From the NCBI RefSeq assembly GCF_000420425.1, contig NZ_ATUX01000007.1, forward strand, positions 124,001 to 188,000: a stretch of 64,000 bases of DNA, in the 5' to 3' direction. Below the pieces are notes generated by a model. That model was not told the origin of the DNA, made no database searches, and worked only from the letters and a program-made list of their open reading frames with translations. Every line of letters begins with the position of its first letter. Within the stretch, counting starts at the first letter, position 1. Position numbers and translations under genes: made by a program. The DNA comes from Schaalia vaccimaxillae DSM 15804. Its GTDB lineage: Bacteria; Actinomycetota; Actinomycetes; Actinomycetales; Actinomycetaceae. Shown in pieces: positions 8,850 to 17,947 of the stretch.

Positions 8850-9755
8850 GTGCGTATCTCAACAATTATCGATATCAAACCCAGTCTGGGTGAGGGCCCA
8901 GTCTGGGATGCTGAAACATATAACCTATGGTGGATCGACTCCATCGAAGGCCGGATTTACCGTCACGACGAGAATGGTAACGGCCTAAAAGTCTGGGACG
9001 CACGGGAAAAACTTGGATCCATGGCGCTGTTTGCCGATGGACATCATCTTCTCCTCGCCCAAGAAACCGGCCTGTACGCGTACGACACCGCAACCGACGA
9101 ACGCACCCTCATTATTGATCCTGAACCTGACCAGCCCAAGAATCGCCTGAACGACGGAAAAGTAGACCCCAAGGGTCGATTTATTGTCGGTTCGATGGAC
9201 ATGATGGAGGACGATCCTAACGGACGTCTCTATCGGATTGATCCCGACCTGTCCGTTCATGTCCTCGACGAAGGGATTATCTGTTCGAACGGACCTTGCT
9301 TCAGTCCCGACGGTTCCATCCTGTACTTCGCAGACACATGGACCGGTGACATTTGGGCATACGACTACAACTTGGACACTGGCGAAGCCTCCAACCGTCG
9401 CATCTTCACCACTGTTGACACATCCGATGGGGGAGCAGTCGACGGCATGACCGTTGACTCAGACGGATTTGTCTGGCAAGCCCACGTCTACGGTGGAAAA
9501 CTCAACCGCTACGACCCCGATGGAACCTTGGAACGATCCATCGAATTCCCCGTACGCAAGGTCACCTGCCCCGCATTCGGCGGCCCCGACCTCGACCGCC
9601 TTTATGTCACCACCATGGGACGCCCACCCCTTCCTAGATTCCCCGAGGACGGCCCCGAACGCGGCTCCCTTTACGTTATCGACAACTTGGGCGTGCGCGG
9701 CAATCCGGTCCCGCGCTTTGCAGCTACCGACATTCATGAAGGGATCATGGCATGA
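8850..9755 (+). CDS. SMP-30/gluconolactonase-family lactonase
   Basis: This 301-residue protein is a six-bladed beta-propeller of the SMP-30/gluconolactonase/LRE family, which hydrolyses sugar or other lactones with a divalent metal. The expected metal ligands are visible: Glu15 in LGEGPVWD, Asn147 in CSNGPCFSPDG and Asp198 in AVDGMTVDSDG; NRLNDGKVDPKGRF carries the substrate-loop Asn101-Asp102. There is no signal peptide, so it is cytosolic. The GTG start follows an AAAGGAG site. The stop overlaps the start of the MFS gene (ATGA), so the lactone is probably the imported compound or an early intermediate. The exact substrate cannot be read from sequence. Confidence 0.88.
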   Translation: MRISTIIDIKPSLGEGPVWDAETYNLWWIDSIEGRIYRHDENGNGLKVWDAREKLGSMALFADGHHLLLAQETGLYAYDTATDERTLIIDPEPDQPKNRLNDGKVDPKGRFIVGSMDMMEDDPNGRLYRIDPDLSVHVLDEGIICSNGPCFSPDGSILYFADTWTGDIWAYDYNLDTGEASNRRIFTTVDTSDGGAVDGMTVDSDGFVWQAHVYGGKLNRYDPDGTLERSIEFPVRKVTCPAFGGPDLDRLYVTTMGRPPLPRFPEDGPERGSLYVIDNLGVRGNPVPRFAATDIHEGIMA

Positions 9756-11083
9756 ACGCGTCTGTCAAACCTCCAAAGAAAGCATCACTGCTCGCAGTGC
9801 CATCAGGTTCCTGGGTGGCCCTAGGCATCACGTGGATGATCTGGGTGATCAACGCCTTTGATCGCGAAGTGATCCTGCGCTTGGGACCGGTCATCTCAGA
9901 CCACTTCAACCTGACTCCTGAAGCATGGGGAACGATTACATCACTCGTTTTCTTCGCACTAGCAGTCATGGCGATCCCTGGATCGCGCATGAGCGACAAA
10001 CATGGCGTTGGCTGGAAACGCGCAGTGTTCCAGGTTCCGCTCGTCATCGGCTATAACGTGATTTCTGCGATCTCAGGCATGGGCTTCGCCATCAAGAATG
10101 TCGTCGTTTTCGTTGCTTTGCGTATTGGTGTCAACCTTGGCGCAGGCTGGGGAGAACCCGTCGGTATCTCCAACACGACTGAATGGTGGCCCAAGGAACG
10201 CCGCGGCTTCGCCCTCGGCGTCCACCACACCGGATACCCCGTTGGCGCCCTACTGTCGGGCCTCGTCATCGCGTGGATGTTTAAGATCTTTGGAGAGGAG
10301 AACTGGTCCTACGTCTTCTACGTCGGCCTCATTGTCTCCATCCCCGTCATGGCATTCTGGTACTTTTATTCCTCGCAAAAGACCTACGACAAAACCCAGA
10401 GGCTCCTCGATGAGGCCGGTATGACTTCCTTCGCCGCCGAACAGCAGACCATGGGACAAGTCGAAGAAGCCCGGGGAGCTATCGGCGCTTGCTGGAGGAA
10501 CCGCACTATCATGCTGACCTCCGGCACTACCTTGCTCACTCAGATCGTCTACAACGGCATCAGCTACATCCTGCCACTGTACTTGGCTAACATTGTCGGC
10601 TTGAGCTTCGGTGAAGCCGCTGCCTACTCGATCGTTTTCACAATCACCGGCATCATCGGTCAGATTTTCTGGCCGACACTGTCGGACCGCCTTGGACGAC
10701 GCAACACCCTCATCATTTGCGGCATCTGGATGGGCCTGGCCGCCGGAGCCTTTTACTTCGCTCATTCGCTGACCGCTTACATTGGCCTGCAACTGTTCCT
10801 CGGCTTGGTGGCCAACGCCCCATGGCCAGTGTTCTACGCGGCTGCGACTGATGCCGCACCGAAGAACGCGTCGGGAACAGCGAACGGATTCATTACTACC
10901 GCCATGTTCATCGGTGGCGGTATCGCTCCTCTGGCCATCGGTTTCATGATCTCTATGTTCGGTGGTTGGAAGCAGGTTGCGGGATACAACGTGGCCTTCA
11001 TCTTCATGATGATTGCAGCCATCCTCGGCGTCGTCCTCCAGTTCCTAGTTAAGGAAAAGAGAGGAGAAATTTCGACTCACTGA
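9752..11083 (+). CDS. MFS transporter (anion:cation symporter-like)
   Basis: The 443-residue protein has about twelve hydrophobic segments with a central loop near residues 205-250 (YDKTQRLLDEAGMTSFAAEQQ). Motifs such as SDKHGVGWKR, LGAGWGEPVGISNTTEWWPKERRG and SDRLGRRNTL are typical of the major facilitator superfamily, most like carriers of sugar acids and other organic anions. It is coupled to the lactonase by a four-base overlap and sits in the inner membrane. It probably imports the substrate of this catabolic operon. Specificity is inferred from context only. Confidence 0.9.
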   Translation: MNASVKPPKKASLLAVPSGSWVALGITWMIWVINAFDREVILRLGPVISDHFNLTPEAWGTITSLVFFALAVMAIPGSRMSDKHGVGWKRAVFQVPLVIGYNVISAISGMGFAIKNVVVFVALRIGVNLGAGWGEPVGISNTTEWWPKERRGFALGVHHTGYPVGALLSGLVIAWMFKIFGEENWSYVFYVGLIVSIPVMAFWYFYSSQKTYDKTQRLLDEAGMTSFAAEQQTMGQVEEARGAIGACWRNRTIMLTSGTTLLTQIVYNGISYILPLYLANIVGLSFGEAAAYSIVFTITGIIGQIFWPTLSDRLGRRNTLIICGIWMGLAAGAFYFAHSLTAYIGLQLFLGLVANAPWPVFYAAATDAAPKNASGTANGFITTAMFIGGGIAPLAIGFMISMFGGWKQVAGYNVAFIFMMIAAILGVVLQFLVKEKRGEISTH

Positions 11084-11166
11084 CTTTTCATACGGCTGCG
11101 GCACCTCAGTAAGTACTATCGATGGTTCTTCTACATCTCACAACTACCGAAGGAGAGAGAGTATCC

Positions 11167-12177
11167 ATGGGTGACAAATGTAGGGGTGTCGCAGCCCGCA
11201 TCGCGGCTGAGTTTGGAGTCTCACGTGCAACCGTCTCATATGCGCTGAACGGAAAACCGGGAGTGTCGGATCAACTCCGTGAACAGATCCTGGCGGCCGC
11301 ACGACGCTACGAGTTGCCGATGCTCGGAGGGATTAATACCACTGACGCTGTACTGTTGGGAATGATTCTGGCCGATGTTGGAAATCGCTTCTATTCAGAA
11401 CTGGCGGTATCTGCTTCGGACGCAGCTCGCCGCTCAAACGCAGAAGTGATTCTCTCTCATACTGATGATGAAGAATCTGCGATTCAATCCGCAGTAAAAA
11501 CCATGCTCGGCCACGGCGTATCCGGACTGATTTTGACAGTTGCGAGGGCTAACGACGCTTCGCTTATGCCCCTACTTCGATCTGCTGGGGTTTCCTGTGT
11601 TCAGGTATCACGCAAATCCCAGTACTTCAATGGGGCATTTGTTGGGGTTGATGATTATTCCGCCGGATATGAAGTCATGGAACATATTCTTGACCATGGC
11701 TACCGGGACATCTGCATCGCTGTCGGTCCCCATACTTCGTCCTCATCGGCGCAACGTGCGCGGGGAATGAAGGATGCAGCGGCGAATAGGGGAGTGCAGA
11801 TCCGGACAGATCGTTTCTTACGCACCCGCTTATCTGCTGAGGGCGGTCATGCCGCAGCTCGTTATCTACTCGAACATGGGGATCTACCTGAAGCGGTCGT
11901 CTGCGGAGCTGATGCTATTGCCCTTGGCCTGATTTCCAGCCTGGCCGAAGCAGGTATTGGCTGCCCCGATGACATCGCTGTGACCGGTTACGACGGTCTC
12001 GTGTCATCAGCCTCGAGACTGGTCGGATTAACCACGATAGCCCAACCGCGCGGTGAGATGGCATGCAAAGCCATAGATCTCCTGCTCAACCCAGATCCGA
12101 CAAGAAAAACCAACGAAGACATCATCTGTGCCCATTCGCTCATGATCGGACGCACCTGCGGCTGTACGGGACGTTGA
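11167..12177 (+). CDS. LacI-family transcriptional regulator
   Basis: An N-terminal helix-turn-helix (VAARIAAEFGVSRATVSYAL, about residues 7-26) and the hinge region NGKPGVSDQLREQILAAA are followed by a periplasmic-binding-like effector domain, 336 residues in all. The ATG at 11167 is chosen because the LacI DNA-binding motif starts right after it and AAGGAGAGAGA lies upstream; an in-frame ATG at 11122 would add 15 unlikely residues. The C-terminus ends in RTCGCTGR, similar to other LacI members ending in CGC. Lying inside the lactonase and CoA-transferase operon, it probably represses that operon in response to a pathway compound. The inverted repeat at 8680-8715 is a candidate target. Confidence 0.92.
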   Translation: MGDKCRGVAARIAAEFGVSRATVSYALNGKPGVSDQLREQILAAARRYELPMLGGINTTDAVLLGMILADVGNRFYSELAVSASDAARRSNAEVILSHTDDEESAIQSAVKTMLGHGVSGLILTVARANDASLMPLLRSAGVSCVQVSRKSQYFNGAFVGVDDYSAGYEVMEHILDHGYRDICIAVGPHTSSSSAQRARGMKDAAANRGVQIRTDRFLRTRLSAEGGHAAARYLLEHGDLPEAVVCGADAIALGLISSLAEAGIGCPDDIAVTGYDGLVSSASRLVGLTTIAQPRGEMACKAIDLLLNPDPTRKTNEDIICAHSLMIGRTCGCTGR

Positions 12178-12221
12178 AATCCACTTTCGCGGGCACAGAC
12201 CAGGACACTTAAGGAAGAACA

Positions 12222-12956
12222 ATGTCAAGCACCCTCAACGATAAGATTGCGATCGTCACCGGAGCAGGCCGCGGAATTGGTCGCGGCATCGCCTTGGAAC
12301 TGGCGGTACGTGGAGCCAGAGTCCTCGTCGTTGATATGGATGCCGATGCCGCTGCTAGGACCGCAGCGGACTGTGGCAACGGGTCTGTGGGTTACACCCT
12401 GAACGTGTCCGATGCTGCCGCCGTCAACGACTTTGTAGCCCGTGTTATCGAGGAACATTCGCGCATCGACATCCTGGTCAACAACGCGGGAATCAACCGT
12501 GACGCCATGCTGCATAAGATGACTGATGAACAGTGGGACGCGGTCATTGCGGTTGACCTGTCCGGAGTGTTCTACCTGTGTCGCGCTGTCGGTACTCACA
12601 TGCGAGGTAACGGCTATGGACGTATCGTCAACATCGCGTCGGCTTCGTGGATGGGCAACATCGGCCAGACGAATTACGCAGCGGCCAAGGGCGGCGTCGT
12701 ATCCCTAACCCGTTCGATCGCTAAGGAATTGGCCTTCAAGAACGTTACCGCAAATGCCATTTGCCCCGGCTTCATCGAAACCGAGATGACTCGGTCCATG
12801 CCGCAAGACGCTTTCGACCAGATGCTCGCCCGTATTCCGTTGCGCCGCATCGGCCAACCCGAGGACGTTGCCCGTGTCGTTGCCTTCCTGTCGAGCGATG
12901 ACTCCGCCTACGTAACCGGTGAGGTCATCAATGTGGGCGGAGGGTTCAAGCTGTGA
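12222..12956 (+). CDS. Short-chain dehydrogenase/reductase (FabG-like)
   Basis: This is a 244-residue classical SDR. It has the cofactor motif TGAGRGIG (residues 13-20), the NNAG motif (87-90) and the catalytic Ser140, Tyr152 and Lys156 in NIAS...NYAAAKGG. The acidic residue in VVDMD after beta2 suggests NAD(H). It resembles 3-oxoacyl-ACP and 3-hydroxyacyl-CoA reductases. Lying between the LacI gene and a CoA-transferase, it more probably oxidises a hydroxy acid to the 3-oxo acid for catabolism than makes fatty acids. Its stop overlaps the next start by four bases (GTGA). Confidence 0.92.
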   Translation: MSSTLNDKIAIVTGAGRGIGRGIALELAVRGARVLVVDMDADAAARTAADCGNGSVGYTLNVSDAAAVNDFVARVIEEHSRIDILVNNAGINRDAMLHKMTDEQWDAVIAVDLSGVFYLCRAVGTHMRGNGYGRIVNIASASWMGNIGQTNYAAAKGGVVSLTRSIAKELAFKNVTANAICPGFIETEMTRSMPQDAFDQMLARIPLRRIGQPEDVARVVAFLSSDDSAYVTGEVINVGGGFKL

Positions 12957-14410
12957 GCTACCGGATTGTTCGTCCTGACGAAGTCGCTTCCCTTATTCCT
13001 GACGGCGCAACCGTGGCCTCCGACGGTTTCACCATGATGTCCGTCGCAGACGAGATCTACCTCAACGTCGAAAAGTCTTTCCTGGAGACTTCGCATCCGT
13101 GTGATCTGACCTGGGTGCATGCAGCCGGGCAGTCCAACCGTGTGGATGGATTGGCTCGCATTTCTCACCCCGGCCTCGTTTCCCGCGTGATCGGACCCCA
13201 CTGGGGTCTTAACCCTCCGATGGCCAAGATGTTGGGGGCTGACGAAGTTGAATGCGTGTGCCTGCCCCAGGGGCAAATCTCCACCCTGTACCGCACTATT
13301 GCGGCTGGACGACCGGGTCAGTTGTCTACTGTGGGCTTGGGTACTTTTGTGGACCCACGCCTCGATGGAGGACGTCTTAACGCTAAGACCCGAGCCAATG
13401 TTGGTGCCACTGAGTATGTTGAAGTGATGATGGTTGATGGGCGTGAGTACCTGTTCTACAAGTCCTTCCCCATTGATGTTGCGATCATCCGTGGTACCCG
13501 TATTGACACTGAAGGCAACCTGTCTCAGGAAGACGATCCAACGATCCTGGACTCCCTGGCTATTGCCCAGGCCGTTCACAATAACAACGGCATTGTGATC
13601 TGTCAGGTCAAAGAGATTGTAGAAGCAGGCAAGATTGGCGCCCGCGACGTCAAGGTTCCCGGCGTCCTCATTGACGCTGTGATGGTGTGTTCAGACCCGG
13701 CTACCTACCACCGGCAGACCAACGGTTACCCCGAGGTCACGATGGATCTCATCACCGGGCGCTTCACCGCTGAGAAGGCGGCGGAAATGTTGTCTGCCAA
13801 TGAATTGGATGATAAACGCGCGTCAATTGGGCAACGCGGAACCCAGCTGGTTAAGGCGGGAGACATCATTAATCTGGGTACCGGTATCCCCGGCGATACG
13901 GTTGGTCCTGCATTGGCGGAGTCCGGTTTGCTCGCTGAGGTGACGCTCACCGTGGAGTCCGGAACCTACGGTGGAGTGCCGTTGGGTGGCGTGGACTTCG
14001 GTTGCGCTCTGCACCCGCAAGCGTTGATTCCTCACCCCAACCAGTTCGACTTCTATAACGGAGGGGGCTGCGATATCACCTTCATGGGAGTGGGGCAGAT
14101 CGATCCGATCGGCAATGTCAATGTTTCGGCCTTCGCTGGTCAGGCGGTCGGTTGCGGCGGCTTCATGGACATCGTGGATGGAGCCCGCCGTATTTGTTTC
14201 CTTATGTCGGCATCCTCGCGGCATCCCAAGTGGGTGGACGAGGTCGATCATCTGACTTTCAACGGTAAAGCAGCTCTGCTCAAGGGCCAGGAAGTGTACG
14301 TGTGCACCGAGTACTACACGTTGCAGCTCACTGAAGACGGTTGGAGCGTTGTCGAGGTCGACGACACCGACGAAGCGGGCGCGGCTCTTGCTCATGCTGC
14401 CGTCAATTAA
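12953..14410 (+). CDS. Acyl-CoA:carboxylate CoA-transferase (propionate/3-oxoacid CoA-transferase type)
   Basis: The 485-residue product fuses the alpha and beta halves of class I CoA-transferases. The N-terminal half contains SDGFTMMSVADEI, and the C-terminal half contains the active-site stretch TVESGTYGGVPLGG with the catalytic Glu335, then FDFYNGGGCDITFMG and GNVNVSAF. These fit the propionate CoA-transferase/YdiF group, though the protein is about 35 residues shorter than E. coli YdiF. It would transfer CoA from acetyl-CoA or another donor to the acid formed by the upstream SDR, feeding the downstream thiolase. The acceptor is unknown. Coupling to the SDR by a GTGA overlap supports a shared pathway. 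Confidence 0.9.
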   Translation: MSYRIVRPDEVASLIPDGATVASDGFTMMSVADEIYLNVEKSFLETSHPCDLTWVHAAGQSNRVDGLARISHPGLVSRVIGPHWGLNPPMAKMLGADEVECVCLPQGQISTLYRTIAAGRPGQLSTVGLGTFVDPRLDGGRLNAKTRANVGATEYVEVMMVDGREYLFYKSFPIDVAIIRGTRIDTEGNLSQEDDPTILDSLAIAQAVHNNNGIVICQVKEIVEAGKIGARDVKVPGVLIDAVMVCSDPATYHRQTNGYPEVTMDLITGRFTAEKAAEMLSANELDDKRASIGQRGTQLVKAGDIINLGTGIPGDTVGPALAESGLLAEVTLTVESGTYGGVPLGGVDFGCALHPQALIPHPNQFDFYNGGGCDITFMGVGQIDPIGNVNVSAFAGQAVGCGGFMDIVDGARRICFLMSASSRHPKWVDEVDHLTFNGKAALLKGQEVYVCTEYYTLQLTEDGWSVVEVDDTDEAGAALAHAAVN

Positions 14411-14437
14411 AAATCACCTCTAACGAAAGGAATGACA

Positions 14438-15649
14438 ATGGTGACTATTACTGGCTCCTACGGCTCCAAGATAGTTTTCGCATCGGGAGCTAGAACTGCC
14501 ATCGGCGGGTACTCCGGTTCTCTGTCGGGCACCGATAACTACAAGCTTGGCTCCCACGCTCTGACAGCTGCTCTGGAGCGTGCTGGATTGGCAGCTACTG
14601 ACATTGACGAGGTTATTGTCGGCTGTGTTGGGCAGGTTGGAGGCGACGCCTTCCTGGCTAGGCGCATCGCGGTTGATGCCGGCGTACGCGAGGATTCAAC
14701 GGCTATGACCGTTAATCGTCTATGTGGTTCTGGCTTACAGGCATTGCATTCGGGTGCCATGGAATTGGCGCGAGGTGACTCGATGATTGTCGCCGCTGGG
14801 GGTAGCGAGAACATGTCACGCCAACCCTTCATGGATTTCGAAGCGCGCAACGGGTGGCGGATGGGTAACCATACGCTGGTTGACGGCACCCTGTCCCTTG
14901 TCACCGATCCTTTCTCGGGAGGGCCCATGGGTTTAACTGCGGAGAATGTGGCCCGACAGTTTGGTATCAGCCGCGCCGATCAGGATGAGTTTGCCGCCAT
15001 GTCCCAGGCTCGTGCTGCTGCAGCTCAGGAAGTAGGCCTATTCGCAGACGAGATTGCAGCGATCACAGTGCGTGAAGGTAAAAGCGAGAAGGTTTTTGAC
15101 CAGGATGAGCACCTGCGTCCCGGTACTACTGCGCAATCCCTGGCGCGTCTACGCACTGCCTTTATGCGCGACGAGCAGGCAACTGTGACTGCAGGAAACT
15201 CGTCGGGTATTAACGACGGCGCAGCCATGCTGATCATGACAACCGAGGAGGTGGCAAAGGAGAAAGACATGCCGATCTTGGGAGAACTTGTTGATTTCGC
15301 CAAGGCTGGTGTCGCCCCCGACATCATGGGTTACGCCCCTCGCTATGCCATTGAACGGCTGTTGGAACGCAACGCTCTGACGGTTGCCGATATTGACTGG
15401 GTGGAACTCAATGAAGCCTTTGCTGCCCAGGCTCTGGCGGTTATCCGAGACGTTGGCTTGGATATGGAAAAGACGAACCCCTTAGGTGGGGCCATTGCTT
15501 TGGGACACCCGGTAGGGGCAACGGGCGCGATCCTAACCTTGCGTACCCTGCTGAGCCTGCGTCGCACAGACAAGGAGTTGGGCATGGTATCGATGTGCAT
15601 CGGCGGTGGTCAGGCAGTGGCCGCGCTTATCAGGTGCTACGAGGCCTAA
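14438..15649 (+). CDS. Thiolase (acetyl-CoA C-acyltransferase)
   Basis: This 403-residue thiolase has all three catalytic motifs: Cys96 in NRLCGSGLQ, the His in GGAIALGHPVGATG and the second Cys in MCIGGGQA. It would cleave a 3-oxoacyl-CoA with CoA to acetyl-CoA plus a shorter acyl-CoA (or acetoacetyl-CoA to two acetyl-CoA). The ATG at 14438 is preferred over one two codons earlier because AAAGGA then lies six bases upstream. It follows the CoA-transferase after 27 bases. The order dehydrogenase, CoA-transferase, thiolase is the classic layout for 3-hydroxy or 3-oxo acid breakdown. Confidence 0.94.
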   Translation: MVTITGSYGSKIVFASGARTAIGGYSGSLSGTDNYKLGSHALTAALERAGLAATDIDEVIVGCVGQVGGDAFLARRIAVDAGVREDSTAMTVNRLCGSGLQALHSGAMELARGDSMIVAAGGSENMSRQPFMDFEARNGWRMGNHTLVDGTLSLVTDPFSGGPMGLTAENVARQFGISRADQDEFAAMSQARAAAAQEVGLFADEIAAITVREGKSEKVFDQDEHLRPGTTAQSLARLRTAFMRDEQATVTAGNSSGINDGAAMLIMTTEEVAKEKDMPILGELVDFAKAGVAPDIMGYAPRYAIERLLERNALTVADIDWVELNEAFAAQALAVIRDVGLDMEKTNPLGGAIALGHPVGATGAILTLRTLLSLRRTDKELGMVSMCIGGGQAVAALIRCYEA

Positions 15650-15782
15650 CAAGACGTCAACGGAGGCGGGTTTGGTCACTAGCCCGCCCCCGTTGATATA
15701 TGAGGGTGACAGTCAGAGGAGGCGTTTTCGGGTTGTTGGCGCCGATACAGTGACAGCGGAACGAGTCAAGAGGGAGCAATAC

Positions 15783-17405
15783 ATGATTTCAGGAAGCGAC
15801 TTGTGGCCGCTCGATGTGTGTGAGGCAATGTACGACGACGGGCATGGAACTTTTGCGTATCGTCAGGTTGTGCGTCGACCGTGCGACTACGTATGGCGTG
15901 CTTGTACTCGTACCCCCCGAACAGTCGCCCTCGAAGATGATTGGGGAACACGGCTGACTTTTGCTCAATATGAGGCAGAGAGTCGCTCAACGGCGCAACT
16001 GCTGGTCAGTGTGGGAGTGCGTCGTGGTGTTCGCGTTGGATTGCTGATGGACAATAGCGTTGAATTCGCTGTTTCATTCATGGCGATTAATGCATGTGGA
16101 GGAACAACATGCCCCCTTCCTGGGAAATATCGCGATGAGGAACTAGTCCGCCTGATCGACAAAGCCGGGATGAGCGTACTGCTGGTCGAGGACGAGCGTG
16201 CGGATGCCCTCAAAGATGCTGCACAGGCTTCGTCTTCGTCTCTCCCTCCGATGTTGCGGTGTGTGCGAGGTCAAAATGGAAACGCCTCATGGGTGCTGGA
16301 CACCTTCGAGAGTCGTGAACGTTTGGTTCGTCGTGATCCACCTGAGGACGATGTTGCGATCCTCATGTTTACTTCTGGAACGACCGCAGAGTCGAAAGGG
16401 GTTCGGCTGACTAATCGGGCGGTCGTTCACGCTGCCGAGGTATATCGGGCGACATTGGGGGTTAACAATTCGGATACCTGCCTTGTGGCGACTCCTCTGT
16501 ACCACATCACTGGGCTGGTCGCGATCATCGCATTGATGGCTGCGGTTGGCGGGCGTCTGCTTATTCAACGACGCTTGGCTGCCGATTTGTTCCTGACAGC
16601 AATCGAGGCCGAGCAGGTGACCTTCGTCCACGCTTCGCCCTCGGTGTTCACGGTGTTGGAGCAGGCTCGACAGCGACATCCGCGTCTGGATTCGGTGCGG
16701 ATGTTGGCGTGCGGAGCGGCTCATATGCCGGTGACGTTAATCCGCGCCCTGCACGAGTGGATGCCTCAGATGCAATTCCGTACTGTGTATGGGTTAACGG
16801 AGACGACATCGCCGGCTACGATCATGCCGGTGGATGCCGCCACAAGCGACAAGATCGGCTCGTCCGGCATTGTCGTGCCCGGGCTGGACCTGAGTATCCG
16901 GGATACTAACGGGGTTGAAGTTCCTATTGGGCAAACGGGTGAGGTGTTCTTACGAGGGACAAACATCACTATCGGATACGACAGTATTGAGGGTGGTGGT
17001 CTGGTCGATGGCGAATGGCTGGCGACAGGGGATGTTGGCCGTATTGACGAGGATGGTTACCTATTCGTTGTTGATCGGATTAAAGACATTGTCAATCGGG
17101 GAGGGGAGAAGGTTTGCTGCGTCGATGTTGAGGAAGCTTTGAGATCGGTGTTGGGTATCACAGATGCTGCAGTGGTGGCAGCTCCACACGAGGTCTATGG
17201 GGAGGTTCCCGTTGCGGTCGTTGTGCTAGATGACACGGTTGAAGTAACACTGGACGGCATGAGGGGGGATTTGTTGGACGTTTTGGCCCACCATGAGATG
17301 CCGACGGCTGTGCGGATTGTGGAAGAAATACCGCTGACGCTCGGAGGAAAAGTTGATAAACGGTTGATCCAGGCTTGCTTCGATTCCCTGGGACGTCCTC
17401 TATGA
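15783..17405 (+). CDS. AMP-forming acyl-CoA synthetase
   Basis: This is an ANL-superfamily enzyme of 540 residues that activates a carboxylate to acyl-CoA through an acyl-adenylate. Visible motifs are the phosphate loop MFTSGTTAESKG, YGLTETTSPAT, the ATGDVGRIDEDGY hinge region with VDRIKDIVNRGGEK, and the C-terminal lysine motif LTLGGKVDKR. The start at 15783 follows AGAGGGAG; the open frame extends back into the thiolase but that extension is Arg-rich and not family-like. It is 133 bases after the thiolase on the same strand. It may activate the starting acid or a released chain. Substrate unknown. Confidence 0.9.
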   Translation: MISGSDLWPLDVCEAMYDDGHGTFAYRQVVRRPCDYVWRACTRTPRTVALEDDWGTRLTFAQYEAESRSTAQLLVSVGVRRGVRVGLLMDNSVEFAVSFMAINACGGTTCPLPGKYRDEELVRLIDKAGMSVLLVEDERADALKDAAQASSSSLPPMLRCVRGQNGNASWVLDTFESRERLVRRDPPEDDVAILMFTSGTTAESKGVRLTNRAVVHAAEVYRATLGVNNSDTCLVATPLYHITGLVAIIALMAAVGGRLLIQRRLAADLFLTAIEAEQVTFVHASPSVFTVLEQARQRHPRLDSVRMLACGAAHMPVTLIRALHEWMPQMQFRTVYGLTETTSPATIMPVDAATSDKIGSSGIVVPGLDLSIRDTNGVEVPIGQTGEVFLRGTNITIGYDSIEGGGLVDGEWLATGDVGRIDEDGYLFVVDRIKDIVNRGGEKVCCVDVEEALRSVLGITDAAVVAAPHEVYGEVPVAVVVLDDTVEVTLDGMRGDLLDVLAHHEMPTAVRIVEEIPLTLGGKVDKRLIQACFDSLGRPL

Positions 17406-17459
17406 TCCTTGTTCTCTTGATACTCGATTAATACTCGTTTTCGTGATCCTCGTTTCTCC

Positions 17460-17475
17460 GCGAGGGACGCCCAAA
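17460..17475. repeat. Third copy of the GCGAGGGACGCCCAAA motif
   Basis: This copy is identical over 16 bases to 8506-8521. It lies in the gap between the acyl-CoA synthetase and the YccF gene. Confidence 0.65.
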
Positions 17476-17555
17476 TCAGGGAAGTTCCCGATGGTGTCCG
17501 CACGCTCAAGGTGAAAGAATTAAAACTCAGGACGAAAAGGAGACATGCGAACATC

Positions 17556-17945
17556 GTGCGAACACTGCTCAACCTCATCTGGTTCTTCCTTGGCGGATTT
17601 TGGCTGTGGCTGTCATACCTGCTGGCAGGTGTGGTTGCCTGCATCTTCATCGTGACGATCCCCGCGGGTATCGCCTGTTTCCGTATCGCCAAGTATGTGC
17701 TGTGGCCGTTTGGCCGTTCGGTAGTCGAGGTGCCCGAGGCAGGTGCCGGATCCACCGTCATGAATGTTGTGTGGTTCCTTGTTGCGGGCCTGTGGCTTGC
17801 AATCGGCCACGTCACGACTGCCGTAGCACAAGCAGTGACCATTATTGGAATCCCCCTGGCGATCGCGAATATCAAGATGATTCCGGTGACCTGTTTCCCG
17901 TTCGGCAAGCAGGTGGTATCGGACCCGAACGCCTCGATTCTCTAA
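17556..17945 (+). CDS. YccF-domain membrane protein
   Basis: The protein has two YccF (DUF307) repeats: LNLIWFFLGGFWLWLSYLLAG with IPAGIACFRIAKYVLWPFG, then MNVVWFLVAGLWLAIGH with IGIPLAIANIKMIPVTCFPFGK. Four hydrophobic segments place it in the membrane. The GTG at 17556 gives the family-typical start VRTLLNLIW, with AAGGAG about 12 bases upstream; an in-frame GTG at 17511 is a longer alternative. Family function is unknown. YbaK begins two bases after its stop, so the two may be co-transcribed. Confidence 0.85.
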   Translation: MRTLLNLIWFFLGGFWLWLSYLLAGVVACIFIVTIPAGIACFRIAKYVLWPFGRSVVEVPEAGAGSTVMNVVWFLVAGLWLAIGHVTTAVAQAVTIIGIPLAIANIKMIPVTCFPFGKQVVSDPNASIL

Positions 17946-17947
17946 AC

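Noticed and set aside
8488-8865. N-terminal extension of yggS
   Set aside because: Low-complexity composition and no ribosome site; the domain begins at 8487.
17600-17947. Long N-terminal extension of ybaK
   Set aside because: It lies inside the YccF gene in another frame and is Cys/Arg/His rich without family match.
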